64,000 bases of DNA from 62-47 sp051954235 (GTDB lineage: Bacteria; Pseudomonadota; Alphaproteobacteria; Rhizobiales; Xanthobacteraceae), in contig JBQCHY010000038.1 in assembly GCA_051954235.1 (NCBI GenBank), positions 35,516 through 99,515 of the forward strand. Reading direction: 5' to 3'. Under the pieces are notes generated by a model that worked only from the letters and a program-made list of their open reading frames with translations, did no database searches and was not told where the DNA came from. Shown piece by piece: positions 1-8,365 of this stretch. A program made the translations under genes and the position numbers. Position 1 is the stretch's first letter; every line of letters begins with the position of its first letter.

Positions 1-1062
1 GTCAGTTCGGCGACCGCGTTCCTGCATCCGGCGATCAAGCGCGGCAATGTCCACGTCATTACCCATGCGCACGCGACCAACGTGGTGTTCGACGGCAAAC
101 GCGCGGTCGGTGTGCGCTATGCGAAAGGCGGGCGTGGCGGTGCGATGCAGGAGGTGCGGGCGCGCAAGGAAGTGATCCTCTCAGGCGGCACGTATAATTC
201 TCCGCAACTGTTGCAACTCTCGGGCGTGGGCGATCCGGCGCTGCTGCAATCGCTCGGCATCGAACTGCGTCACGCGCTGCCGGGCGTCGGCGAAGGCTTG
301 CAGGATCACTACGCGCCGCGCTCGGTGGCGCGGGTGAAGAACATCAGGACCATCAACGAGCGTGCGCGCGGATTGAATCTCGCGCTGGAGGCGATCAAGT
401 GGGCGACGACGCGGCGCGGCATTCTCGCGCTGTCGCCGACCATGGTCTACTGCTTCTGGCATTCCGGCGAGACCACCGAAAGCTCCGACCTGCAACTCAC
501 CTTCACGCCGGCGAGCTATAAGGAAGGCGTGCAGGGCAAGCTGGAGGACGAGCCCGGCATGACGGTTGCGTCATGGCAGCAGCGGCCGGAAAGCCGCGGT
601 TACGTGCATTGCCGCACCAGCGATCCGTTCGAGGCGCCGCTGATCCAGACCAATTATCTCGATGCCGAGTTGGATCGCCGCGTCGTCGTCGCCGGCATGA
701 AACTGGCGCGGCGGCTGCTCGCCTCGCAACCGCTGTCGCCATATTACGAGCGCGAGGATTTTCCGGGGCCTGGTGTGCGGACCGATGACGAATTTCTCGC
801 CGCCGCCACCGAGCGCGGCACCACCACGTTCCATCCCGGCTGCACCTGTCGCATGGGGCCGGCGAGCGCGCCGTGGTCCGTGGTGGACGACCGGTTGCGC
901 GTGCACGGGCTGGAAGGCCTGCGCGTGGTCGATGCCTCGATCATGCCGCGCATGATCTCCGCCAACCTCAACGCCTCCACCATGATGATCGCCGACAAGG
1001 CGTCGGATTTCATCCGTGGGAAGGGGGCGCTGGAGAGCGCGTCGGTCGGTGCGGCGTCGTGA
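1..1062 (+). CDS. GMC-family oxidoreductase, C-terminal part (5' end outside window)
   Basis: The reading frame is open from base 1, so the start lies upstream; about 353 codons are present. This is the C-terminal half of an FAD-dependent GMC oxidoreductase (choline/alcohol dehydrogenase type). The second GMC signature is visible around bases 180-230 (SGGTYNSPQLLQLSGVG). Near the end, the substrate/FAD region carries the catalytic-type His in TTFHPGCTCRMG, followed by VVDDRLRVHGLEGLRVVDAS and a conserved NAS motif. These proteins oxidise primary alcohols to aldehydes with FAD in the cytoplasm; the substrate here cannot be told. The stop is TGA at 1060-1062. Family is secure; choline dehydrogenase specificity is only one possibility. 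Confidence 0.9.
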   Translation, partial: VSSATAFLHPAIKRGNVHVITHAHATNVVFDGKRAVGVRYAKGGRGGAMQEVRARKEVILSGGTYNSPQLLQLSGVGDPALLQSLGIELRHALPGVGEGLQDHYAPRSVARVKNIRTINERARGLNLALEAIKWATTRRGILALSPTMVYCFWHSGETTESSDLQLTFTPASYKEGVQGKLEDEPGMTVASWQQRPESRGYVHCRTSDPFEAPLIQTNYLDAELDRRVVVAGMKLARRLLASQPLSPYYEREDFPGPGVRTDDEFLAAATERGTTTFHPGCTCRMGPASAPWSVVDDRLRVHGLEGLRVVDASIMPRMISANLNASTMMIADKASDFIRGKGALESASVGAAS

Positions 1063-1106
1063 GTAGCTGACGCGAAATATATCGCGTCGAATCAAATCCC
1101 CTCAGC

Positions 1107-1236
1107 GTCGTCCCCGCGAAGGCGGGGACCCATACGCCGTGTCGCTCATGAGATAGGAAGCGCTGATAACCCCTGTCGGATGGTCCCGTTCACTGCGTCG
1201 TCAGGGATTCTGGGTCCCCGCCTTCGCGGGGACGAC
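1107..1236. repeat. Palindromic intergenic repeat, family A (GTCGTCCCCGCGAAGG type)
   Basis: Two inverted arms, 1107-1132 and 1211-1236, are exact reverse complements (core TCCCCGCGAAGGCGGGGA, itself a hairpin). They bracket about 78 bp of unrelated sequence. The element lies between convergent genes. Another full copy is at 2911-3029 and a diverged one at 26765-26879. Confidence 0.85.
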
Positions 1237-1258
1237 GGTTTTCGTGTGGCGGGTGGTC

Positions 1259-2761
1259 CTACCCGTAAACGAACGCTGCGTCCTTGAGGTCGATCTTGCC
1301 GAACTCGTCCTTTTCGGTCCAGTAGTCCTGGTTGTGCTGCCATTCCGGTTTGTCGCCGCGCTTCGGCAGCAGGTGCATGCCGCGCATCATATAGCCGGGA
1401 TTGAAGTTCTCCGGGTCGATCCAGTCGAGGAGCCTCATGTCGCTGTCTTCCGCACGCAGCGCCGGCGTCACCTTATTCGCGCCGATCGCCTTCATGTGGT
1501 TGAGCATGGCGCAGACGAAATCGGCGACGAGATCGACGCGCAAGGTCCAGCTCGCGCGGAAATAGCCGAACACCCAGACGAGGTTCGGCACGCCGGTGAA
1601 CATCATGCCGCGATAGGTCACGGTGTCGGCGAAGTCGAGTTGCTTGCCGTCGATGGAGAATGCGATGTCGCCGGTCGCCAGCAAGTTGAAGCCGGTGGCG
1701 GTGACGATGATGTCGGCCTCGAGCGTCTTGCCGGATTTCAAAAGGATGCCGGTTTCGGTGAAGCGCTCGATTTCGTCGGTAACCACCGACGTCTTGCCCG
1801 ACGCAATGCTCCTGAACAGGTCGCCGTCGGGAATGAAGGCGATGCGCTGCCGCCACGGCCGATAGCGCGGCGTGAAGTGGGTCTTGATGTCGTAATCGGG
1901 GCCGAGATAGGCGAGGACGCCGGCCATCAGGTCCTGTTTGGCGCCTTCCGGGTCGTTGAAGGTCTTTCGCGTGAAGGCGTCTTGCTCATAAAGAATCTTG
2001 CGGCGGACGATTTCGTGAATCCAGCTTTCGTCCACTTGCAGGCGGCGCAGTTCGTCGGCGATCTCGATGGCGTTGCGGCCGGCGCGGAAATAGGTCGGCG
2101 AGCGTTGCAGCATGGTGACGTGCGCGCAATCGTCGGCGATGTTCGGCACCAGCGTCGCGGCGGTGGCGCCGGAGCCGATGACGGTCACCTTCTTGCCCTT
2201 GTAGTCGAGGTCTTCCGGCCACTTCTGCGGATGCACGATCTTGCCCTTGAACGAGGCCATCTCCGGCCACTCCGGGGTGTAGCCCTCGGTGTGACGATAG
2301 TAGCCCTGGCACATCCAGAAGAAGTTGGTGGTGAAGCGCAGCCGCTCGCCGGTGTCGCTGCGCTCGGCGATGATGGTCCAGAGGTTGTCGGCGTTCGACC
2401 AGTCGGCGCTGAGGATGCGGTGGTGATAGCGGATGTGCTTCGCGAGATCGTTCTCGTCGATCACCTCGTGCATGTATTTCAGGATTTCGGCGGCGGTGGC
2501 GATCGGCGCGCCCACCCACGGCTTGAAGCGATAGCCGAAGGTGTAGAGATCGCTGTCGGAGCGGATGCCCGGATAGCGATGCGTCCACCAGGTGCCTCCG
2601 AAATGATCCTGCGCTTCCAGGATCACGAAGCTGGTGCCCGGACATTGCGTGGTCAGGTGATAGGCCGAGCCGACGCCGGAAATGCCGGCGCCGACGATGA
2701 GGACGTCGAAGTGTTCGGTTGCGAGCGAGGAGGCCGTCTCGACCTTGCTTTGCACGTTCAC
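1259..2761 (-). CDS. Flavin-containing Baeyer-Villiger monooxygenase, EthA-like
   Basis: A 500-residue protein starting at GTG (2761), chosen because an AAGGAGG box lies 8 nt upstream; an in-frame ATG at 2791 has no such box. The N-terminal FAD Rossmann motif GAGISG is at residues 24-29. The Baeyer-Villiger fingerprint FKGKIVHPQKWP is at 171-182, and a second NADPH-type Rossmann motif GSGATA is at 196-201. Length and motif spelling closely match mycobacterial EthA, which oxidises ketones and thioamides using NADPH and O2. The physiological substrate is unknown. The gene stands alone and is convergent with the GMC oxidoreductase. Confidence 0.92.
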   Translation of the reverse strand: MNVQSKVETASSLATEHFDVLIVGAGISGVGSAYHLTTQCPGTSFVILEAQDHFGGTWWTHRYPGIRSDSDLYTFGYRFKPWVGAPIATAAEILKYMHEVIDENDLAKHIRYHHRILSADWSNADNLWTIIAERSDTGERLRFTTNFFWMCQGYYRHTEGYTPEWPEMASFKGKIVHPQKWPEDLDYKGKKVTVIGSGATAATLVPNIADDCAHVTMLQRSPTYFRAGRNAIEIADELRRLQVDESWIHEIVRRKILYEQDAFTRKTFNDPEGAKQDLMAGVLAYLGPDYDIKTHFTPRYRPWRQRIAFIPDGDLFRSIASGKTSVVTDEIERFTETGILLKSGKTLEADIIVTATGFNLLATGDIAFSIDGKQLDFADTVTYRGMMFTGVPNLVWVFGYFRASWTLRVDLVADFVCAMLNHMKAIGANKVTPALRAEDSDMRLLDWIDPENFNPGYMMRGMHLLPKRGDKPEWQHNQDYWTEKDEFGKIDLKDAAFVYG

Positions 2762-2910
2762 GGCGGCAACCTCCTTCTCTTGTCGTCTCACGTCAGTCGG
2801 ATTCGAGCGACTGTCGCTGCCTGATGGCGCAGCATCTTGCGTGCAGATGCTACAGGGCGTCGCGTTTGGAGTTCAACTCGAACTGTAGCGGGTCGGATCA
2901 AAGTTATAGT

Positions 2911-3029
2911 GTCGTCCCCGCGAAGGCGGGGACCCAGACTCCGCAGCGCTTCGGTTCAATAAACCGAGGCGAGACTATCTATAACAATCAATGCCAGGGG
3001 TTCTGGGTCCCCGCCTTCGCGGGGACGAC
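2911..3029. repeat. Palindromic intergenic repeat, family A
   Basis: Arms 2911-2936 and 3004-3029 are exact reverse complements and are identical to the arms at 1107-1236, although the spacer differs. It occupies most of the 317-bp gap upstream of the monooxygenase and downstream of the MoxR ATPase gene. Confidence 0.85.
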
Positions 3030-3078
3030 TCCTTGTCATGTTGCAAATCCGCGTATGAAGCGAATTTTCGATCGGACC

Positions 3079-3921
3079 TCACACCTCGCGGCGGCTGAGG
3101 AAGGCGAGGCGCTCGAACAGGTGGACGTCCTGCTCGTTCTTCAGGAGCGCGCCGTGCAGCGGCGGGATCAGCTTGCGCGGGTCGCGCTCGCGCAGCATCT
3201 CCGGCGAGAACTCCTCGTTGAGCAGCAGTTTGAGCCAGTCGAGCAGTTCGGAGGTTGACGGCTTCTTTTTCAGGCCGGGAACTTCGCGCACCTCGAAGAA
3301 TATCTTCAGCGCTTCCTGCACCAGACGCTTCTGGATGTCGGGGAAGTGGACGTCGACGATCTGCGCCATCGTCTCCTGATCCGGGAACTTGATGTAGTGG
3401 AAGAAGCAGCGGCGCAGGAAGGCGTCCGGCAGTTCCTTCTCGTTGTTCGAGGTGATCATGACGATCGGGCGTTCCTTCGCCTTGATCGTCTCGCCGGTCT
3501 CGTAGACGTAGAACTCCATGCGATCGAGTTCGAGCAGCAGGTCGTTCGGAAATTCGATGTCGGCCTTGTCGATTTCGTCGATCAGCAGCACCGGGCGCTT
3601 GCCGTGGGTGAAGGCTTCCCACAATTTGCCGCGCTTGATGTAGTTCGAAATGTCGGACACGCGGGCGTCGCCGAGCTGACTGTCGCGCAGCCGCGACACC
3701 GCGTCGTATTCGTAGAGCCCCTGCTGCGCCTTGGTGGTGGACTTGATGTGCCAGGTCAGGAGCGGGGCGCCGATCGCCTTGGCGACTTCCTCGGCCAGCA
3801 CCGTCTTGCCGGTGCCGGGCTCGCCCTTCACCAGCAACGGGCGTTCGAGCACGATGGCGGCGTTGACCGCGACCTTGAGATCATCGGTCGCGACGTAATC
3901 TTGGGTGCCGGTAAACTTCAT
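3079..3921 (-). CDS. MoxR-family AAA+ ATPase (CoxD-like)
   Basis: A 280-residue AAA+ ATPase. Walker A is GEPGTGKT (33-40), Walker B is VLLIDEID (111-118), sensor 1 is TSNN (157-160) and arginines follow in LRR (170-171). MoxR/CoxD ATPases act with a VWA-domain partner to remodel or activate other proteins, for example CO dehydrogenase maturation. Such a partner, CoxE-like, lies nearby at 4458-5633 but on the opposite strand; the usual arrangement is co-directional. No CO dehydrogenase structural genes are present, so the client protein is unknown. The family is certain and the CoxD-like label rests on the pairing and sequence style. Confidence 0.93.
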   Translation of the reverse strand: MKFTGTQDYVATDDLKVAVNAAIVLERPLLVKGEPGTGKTVLAEEVAKAIGAPLLTWHIKSTTKAQQGLYEYDAVSRLRDSQLGDARVSDISNYIKRGKLWEAFTHGKRPVLLIDEIDKADIEFPNDLLLELDRMEFYVYETGETIKAKERPIVMITSNNEKELPDAFLRRCFFHYIKFPDQETMAQIVDVHFPDIQKRLVQEALKIFFEVREVPGLKKKPSTSELLDWLKLLLNEEFSPEMLRERDPRKLIPPLHGALLKNEQDVHLFERLAFLSRREV

Positions 3922-3951
3922 TGATGGAATGCCTTGCTGCTTTCACGAAGA

Positions 3952-3970
3952 GAGGAGCGCAACGCTCCTC
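3952..3970. other. Short perfect hairpin between the GlsB-like and MoxR genes
   Basis: GAGGAGCG and CGCTCCTC form a perfect 8-bp stem with a 3-nt loop. It lies 3' of the GlsB-like gene and 31 bp before the MoxR start on the same strand. There is no clear T tract, so it could be a weak terminator or an mRNA-stability hairpin. Confidence 0.4.
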
Positions 3971-4019
3971 CGAACACGCAACGACCGCCCTGCGGCGGCC
4001 GCTGCCGGATGATGGAAAC

Positions 4020-4274
4020 CTATGCGCGTCGTATCAGCGACAGGATCACCAGGACGATGATGCCGCCGATCGCCGCGTTGATGATGGCGCGGATCACGCC
4101 TGTGCCGAGGTTGATGCCGAGTTGCGGCAACAGCCAGCCCGCGACCACCGCGCCGATGATGCCGACGACGATGTTGCCGAGCAGGCCGAAGCCGCCGCCG
4201 CGCACGACGAGACCCGCGAGCCAGCCGGCGATGGCGCCGACGATGAGCCAGACGATAATGGATTCAATCCCCAT
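4020..4274 (-). CDS. GlsB/YeaQ/YmgE-family small membrane protein
   Basis: An 84-residue, very hydrophobic protein with three predicted membrane segments and Gly-rich helices (AIAGWLAGLVVRGGGFG, then NIVVGIIGAVVAGWLLP, then a final helix before LIRRA). This matches the transglycosylase-associated/YeaQ family. Members are stress-induced inner-membrane proteins with no known enzyme activity. It starts at ATG 4274, preceded by AAAGGAT about 7 nt away. It lies between two divergently oriented genes, MoxR-like and CoxE-like, and may be co-transcribed with MoxR. Confidence 0.85.
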   Translation of the reverse strand: MGIESIIVWLIVGAIAGWLAGLVVRGGGFGLLGNIVVGIIGAVVAGWLLPQLGINLGTGVIRAIINAAIGGIIVLVILSLIRRA

Positions 4275-4457
4275 TGAGCTATCCTTTGGAGCTATCCCCT
4301 GTTGCGGCGATCGAGGCCGCGCCCCGGCACTTTAGTAGAAAAACCCGGCAGGTCCAGTGAACGGCACGGCGCTGTTCCCCGTCAATCCACGGCGTTGCAC
4401 GGCAGCCGTGACAGGCCGCCCCTTGACGAAAGCGTGGTGGCGGGCAATCTGCTCCCC

Positions 4458-5633
4458 ATGTTCCTGCAATTTTTCACTTCGCTGCGCGATGCCCAGGTCC
4501 CCGTCACCTTGCGGGAATACCTGACGCTGATGGAGGCGCTCGACGCCAATCTGGCCGACCAGAGCGTCGAGAACTTTTATTATTTGTCGCGCGCTGCGCT
4601 GGTCAAGGACGAGCGCAATCTCGACAAGTTCGACCGGGTGTTCGGGGCCACCTTCAAGGGCCTGGAAAACCTGCTCGACGCCATGGACAAGGCGGAGATT
4701 CCCGCTGAGTGGCTGAAGAAGCTCGCGGAGAAGTATCTCACCGAGGAAGAGAAGAAGCAGATCGAGACCATGGGCTGGGACAAGATCATGGAGACGCTGA
4801 AGAAGCGGCTCGAGGAGCAGAAGAAGCGCCATCAGGGCGGCTCGAAGTGGATCGGCACCGCCGGCACCTCACCGTTCGGCGCTTACGGCTACAACCCCGA
4901 AGGGGTGCGGATCGGACAGGAGAAGAACCGCAACAACCGCGCCGTGAAGGTGTGGGACAAGCGCGAGTTCAAGGACCTCGACGGCAACGTCGAACTCGGC
5001 ATCCGCAACATCAAGGTGGCGCTGCGGCGGCTGCGTAAGTTCGCGCGTACCGGCGCGCCGGACGAACTCGATCTCGATACCACCATCAAGGAAACCGCCA
5101 ACCACGGCTATCTCGACGTGCACATGCGACCCGAGCGGCGCAACGCGGTCAAGGTGCTGGTGTTCTTCGATATCGGCGGGTCGATGGATTCGCACATCGC
5201 GCAGGTCGAGGAATTGTTCTCGGCGGCGAAGACCGAATTCAAGCACATGGAATATTTTTACTTCCACAACTGCCTCTATGAAGGCGTGTGGAAGCAGAAC
5301 AAACGCCGCTTCACCGACCGCACGCCGACCTGGGACGTGCTGCACAAGTACCCGCACGACTACAAGGTGGTGTTCGTCGGCGACGCCTCGATGTCGCCTT
5401 ACGAAATCATGGTGCCGGGCGGCTCGGTCGAGCACGTCAACGAGGAGGCCGGCTCGGTTTGGCTGGAGCGCATCACGCGGACTTATCCGCACGCGATCTG
5501 GCTCAACCCGGTGGCGAAGAAGCACTGGGACTATTCGGAGTCCACTACACTCATTCGTCGGCTGTTTTCGGAGCGCATGTTCCCGCTGACGATCGAAGGG
5601 CTCGAAGGCGCAATGAAAGAACTGGTGAGGTAA
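4458..5633 (+). CDS. VWA-domain protein, CoxE-like
   Basis: A 391-residue protein. ATG 4458 is preferred over longer in-frame starts because the family begins at MFLQFFTSLR. A charged helical N-terminal region (residues about 85-130, rich in Lys/Glu) precedes a VWA domain starting near residue 230. Its metal-ion-dependent adhesion site reads DIGGSM (238-243), where many VWA proteins have DxSxS. CoxE-type proteins work with MoxR/CoxD ATPases in metalloenzyme maturation. The matching ATPase is at 3079-3921 on the other strand. The function in this organism is inferred only from the pairing. Confidence 0.88.
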   Translation: MFLQFFTSLRDAQVPVTLREYLTLMEALDANLADQSVENFYYLSRAALVKDERNLDKFDRVFGATFKGLENLLDAMDKAEIPAEWLKKLAEKYLTEEEKKQIETMGWDKIMETLKKRLEEQKKRHQGGSKWIGTAGTSPFGAYGYNPEGVRIGQEKNRNNRAVKVWDKREFKDLDGNVELGIRNIKVALRRLRKFARTGAPDELDLDTTIKETANHGYLDVHMRPERRNAVKVLVFFDIGGSMDSHIAQVEELFSAAKTEFKHMEYFYFHNCLYEGVWKQNKRRFTDRTPTWDVLHKYPHDYKVVFVGDASMSPYEIMVPGGSVEHVNEEAGSVWLERITRTYPHAIWLNPVAKKHWDYSESTTLIRRLFSERMFPLTIEGLEGAMKELVR

Positions 5634-5666
5634 CTTGCGGTAGTCATCGGCCGTAACATAATCTTC

Positions 5667-5755
5667 GTCATGGCCGGGCTTGTCCCGGCCATCCACGACT
5701 TATTCTTGCAGAGATGCCTCAAGACGTGGATGCCCGGGACAAGCCCGGGCATGAC
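5667..5755. repeat. Palindromic intergenic repeat, family B (GTCATGGCCGGG type)
   Basis: The left arm begins GTCATGGCCGGGCTTGTCCC and the right arm ends in GCCCGGGCATGAC. Each arm is itself a hairpin and the two arms pair imperfectly. The element ends 22 bp before the start codon of the downstream rhodanese gene, just ahead of its ribosome-binding site. Confidence 0.85.
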
Positions 5756-5776
5756 GATTTCAACGAGGAAATGCCT

Positions 5777-6190
5777 ATGCCCCAAACTATCACCCGCGGC
5801 ATCAAGAAGCTGCTCGAGGAAGCCAACAAGGAAATCGAGACCATGAACGTCGCCGACGCCAAGGCGGCGGTGGCGCGCGGCGAGGCGGTGATCGTCGATA
5901 TCCGCGATCCACGCGAACTCGAGCGCGAAGGCAAGATCCCGGGCTCGTTCTCCTGCACGCGCGGCATGCTGGAATTCTGGATCGATCCGGAAAGCCCCTA
6001 CGCCAAGCCGATCTTCCAGGAAGAAGGCAAGAAGTTCATTTTCCATTGTGCCTCCGGCTGGCGCTCGGCGCTCGCCGCTAAGACCGCGCAGGACATGGGC
6101 CTGAAGCCGGTCGCGCACCTCGGCGGCGGCTTCACCGCCTGGCGCGACGCCGGCGAGCCGGTCGAGAAGGTCGTGCCGAAGGCGAAGTAG
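5777..6190 (+). CDS. Rhodanese-like domain protein
   Basis: 137 residues forming a single rhodanese domain. The active-site loop is CASGWRS with the persulfide-forming Cys at residue 91. Start ATG 5777 is chosen because GAGGA ends 7 nt upstream; the ATG at 5771 is too close to that box, and upstream in-frame ATGs fall inside a palindromic repeat. Rhodaneses transfer sulfane sulfur from donors such as thiosulfate to acceptors in the cytoplasm; no signal peptide is seen. A two-domain sulfurtransferase follows at 6361, separated by another repeat. Confidence 0.9.
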   Translation: MPQTITRGIKKLLEEANKEIETMNVADAKAAVARGEAVIVDIRDPRELEREGKIPGSFSCTRGMLEFWIDPESPYAKPIFQEEGKKFIFHCASGWRSALAAKTAQDMGLKPVAHLGGGFTAWRDAGEPVEKVVPKAK

Positions 6191-6207
6191 CTGCGGCTGG
6201 GGTTTTC

Positions 6208-6334
6208 GTCATGCCCGGCCTTGTGCCGGGCATCCACGTCTTCTTCATGCTTTGACCTCGCACAAGACGTGGATGGCCGGGACATAGGCGAGCAAAGCGA
6301 CGCCGTTCTTCGAACGGCTGGGCCCGGCCATGAC
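6208..6334. repeat. Palindromic repeat, family B, with an extra hairpin inserted in its right arm
   Basis: The left arm starts at GTCATGCCCGGCC (6208). The right arm GTGGATGGCCGGGACA is interrupted by about 40 bp containing its own hairpin (CCGTTCTTCGAACGG) before the closing GGCCCGGCCATGAC at 6334. It ends 27 bp before the next start codon. Confidence 0.8.
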
Positions 6335-6360
6335 GATGGTTGTGGATTGGAGTCCGCGCA

Positions 6361-7224
6361 ATGACGTCCACCAACGACGATCCTCTTGTCTCCACCGAAT
6401 GGCTGGCGGCGCATTTGAACGATCCGCACGTCAAGGTGATCGACGCCAGTTTCAAGATGCCCGGCGTGCTGCCGTTGCCGATCGACGATTTTCGGAGCGC
6501 GCATATTCCGGGCGCCGCGTTCTTCGATGTCGATGCGGTGTCGGATCATGCGTCATCGCTGCCGCATATGTATCCCGACGGCGCGCAGTTTGCCCGCGAC
6601 GTCGCGGCGCTAGGCATCTCCAATGACGACACCGTCGTGATCTACGACGCGGGCGGTTGGGTTGCGGCGCCGCGCGCGTGGTGGATGTTCCTGTCGTTCG
6701 GCCATCGCGACGTCAAAATTCTCGAAGGCGGCTTGAAGAAGTGGCGCGCCGAGGGCCGCGCGGTCGAAACGGGCGACGCCAAGCCGCAGCCCGGCCGTTA
6801 CAGCGCGGCGACGCTCGATGCGCGCATGATCCGCAGCAAGACGCAGATGGTTGCCAATCTCGCTGCGAAGGCCGAGCAGGTGATTGACGCGCGCGCGGCC
6901 GGCCGGTTCGACGGCAGCGTTGCCGAACCGCGCGCCGGCCTGCGTTCGGGCCACATCCCCGGCAGCCGCAACCTGCCTTACAATTTGTTGTTCAACGCCG
7001 AGACCGGCACGATGAAGCCGGTCGCCGAATTGCGACAGGCGTTCGAGAACGCCGGGCTCGATCTCGCCCGTCCGGTGGTCACGACCTGCGGCTCGGGTGT
7101 TTCGGCGGCGGTGCTGACGCTCGCGCTCTACCGCCTCGGCGTGCGCGGCTCGGCGCTTTATGACGGCTCATGGTCGGAATGGGGCCTGCAAGACGGCCCG
7201 CCGGTGGCGACCGGTCCGGCTTGA
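6361..7224 (+). CDS. sseA: 3-mercaptopyruvate/thiosulfate sulfurtransferase
   Basis: 287 residues with two tandem rhodanese domains: an inactive N-terminal copy and an active C-terminal copy with loop CGSGVSA and Cys at residue 243. The CGSGV[TS]A loop is typical of 3-mercaptopyruvate sulfurtransferases, whereas thiosulfate sulfurtransferases usually have CRKG(V/I)TA. It would convert 3-mercaptopyruvate to pyruvate with sulfur transfer to a thiol or cyanide in the cytoplasm. Start ATG 6361 is preferred to one at 6340 in the flank of the preceding repeat. It lies after a single-domain rhodanese gene on the same strand. Confidence 0.9.
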   Translation: MTSTNDDPLVSTEWLAAHLNDPHVKVIDASFKMPGVLPLPIDDFRSAHIPGAAFFDVDAVSDHASSLPHMYPDGAQFARDVAALGISNDDTVVIYDAGGWVAAPRAWWMFLSFGHRDVKILEGGLKKWRAEGRAVETGDAKPQPGRYSAATLDARMIRSKTQMVANLAAKAEQVIDARAAGRFDGSVAEPRAGLRSGHIPGSRNLPYNLLFNAETGTMKPVAELRQAFENAGLDLARPVVTTCGSGVSAAVLTLALYRLGVRGSALYDGSWSEWGLQDGPPVATGPA

Positions 7225-7232
7225 ATATCGTC

Positions 7233-7328
7233 GTCATTGCAAGCGAAGCGATCCAGAAGGCCACGAAGGGAAGACTGGGAAGACTGTGAAGACTGGATTG
7301 CTTCGTCGCTAACGCTCCTCGCAATAAC
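7233..7328. repeat. Palindromic intergenic repeat, family C (GTCATTGC...GAAGCGATCCAG type)
   Basis: The left arm has GTCATTGCAAGCGAAGCGATC and the right arm has GATTGCTTCGTCGC followed by CTCCTCGCAATAAC. The centre contains three near-tandem copies of GAAGACTG. It lies between convergent genes. Related copies are at 24531-24601 and 58748-58830. Confidence 0.8.
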
Positions 7329-7369
7329 GAGTAAGGCCGGTAATCGACTTAAGTTTATCTAGCTCCGTT

Positions 7370-8365
7370 TTACTGCCCGAACGGGAATAGCAAATTGGGT
7401 GCGGATGCAGGCGCCTGCGTTTGCGGCCGGACTTGCTGCCGGACGATGGCGCGCGGCCGTGCGCGGACGGCGGCGGTGCGCTTGCGGACGGATTGCCGGT
7501 GCGCCGCATGGGACTGCGCCAGTGCCCATTCGTGCGAGCGTGGCAGCGGGATCGGCCCGGTAATGGTGACGGCCGGGTCGGCGATCGCCGATGGCGCGGG
7601 TTCGGTCGGCGCCAGCATCGCGGTTTTGATCGGCGCGTCGGCAGGCTCGAGCGGCGCTGGCCGTGGTTCATTCGCCAGTGCAACGTCGGGAATGCGCGGG
7701 GGCGCCGGCTCGGCCTTCGCAGTCTCGACGTTTGCCGGCTCCGGCGAAGTTCGTTCGGCTTGCTGGACTGTTTCGGTCTGCGCGGGCTGGGCTGGTACGG
7801 GCTCAGCCTGAGCCGGTCCGGCTTTCGGAGTGTCTGTCGGGATTATCGTCGGCTCGGGACGGGGCGTTTCAGGCTGCGCGACGGCCGCCTCCGCTGCCGC
7901 TCGCGGCATTTCCGGGGTGGGGGAGGCCGTTGCGGTCGTCTCAGCCTTGTCTGTCGTTATCTTGTCGATCGTTTTGGACGGCTCGCTTGTCGTTATTGCC
8001 ACCGCTGGCGCAGGTTTCGGCTCGGAAGCGGAAGGGGCCGGCGGCGGTGCGGTGACGGCTTCCTTCGCTTCCGTCGCGGGGAGCGACGCAGCATGATCGC
8101 TGACAGGCGTCGGCATAGCGCGAGGCGCGGCGGCGGCATCAATATCCGGCGTATCGACCCGCAGTAGCGCCAGTGTCGGCGGCGCGGCGTCATGAAGCGA
8201 GGCATCGGCGGCGGCGGGCGGCAGCGCGGGCGCGGACGGCAAAACCGGAAGGCTGGCAAATTGCTCGTGCGAGGCGCGCAGCAAAGCGGCGGCGGCGAGG
8301 CCGAAAACCAGCGTCGAGATCGTCAGCACGACGGCGGCGAACAGGAAGCGGAAGCCGGGAAGCAT
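7370..8365 (-). CDS. Hypothetical Pro/Ala-rich protein with N-terminal membrane anchor
   Basis: 331 residues. One hydrophobic segment (about residues 5-29) is followed by a long low-complexity region rich in Pro, Ala, Glu and Thr with no recognisable domain. A basic C-terminus rich in Arg/Gln follows (about 275-320), ending LLFPFGQ. The layout suggests a single-pass inner-membrane protein with a long periplasmic stalk. It is convergent with sseA, with a palindromic repeat between them. I do not recognise a family. Coding is supported by length, a sensible N-terminus and a downstream repeat, but the composition also gives long open frames on the other strand. Confidence 0.6.
   Translation of the reverse strand: MLPGFRFLFAAVVLTISTLVFGLAAAALLRASHEQFASLPVLPSAPALPPAAADASLHDAAPPTLALLRVDTPDIDAAAAPRAMPTPVSDHAASLPATEAKEAVTAPPPAPSASEPKPAPAVAITTSEPSKTIDKITTDKAETTATASPTPEMPRAAAEAAVAQPETPRPEPTIIPTDTPKAGPAQAEPVPAQPAQTETVQQAERTSPEPANVETAKAEPAPPRIPDVALANEPRPAPLEPADAPIKTAMLAPTEPAPSAIADPAVTITGPIPLPRSHEWALAQSHAAHRQSVRKRTAAVRARPRAIVRQQVRPQTQAPASAPNLLFPFGQ

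Noticed and set aside
1107..1236. Repeat arms considered as a CRISPR array or terminator
   Set aside because: Only two inverted arms, not regularly spaced direct repeats, and no T run; it is a dispersed palindromic element.
1244..2824. Long plus-strand open frame over the Baeyer-Villiger monooxygenase gene
   Set aside because: The minus-strand protein has clear FAD and Baeyer-Villiger motifs and a good ribosome site; the opposite frame is open only because of high GC codon bias.
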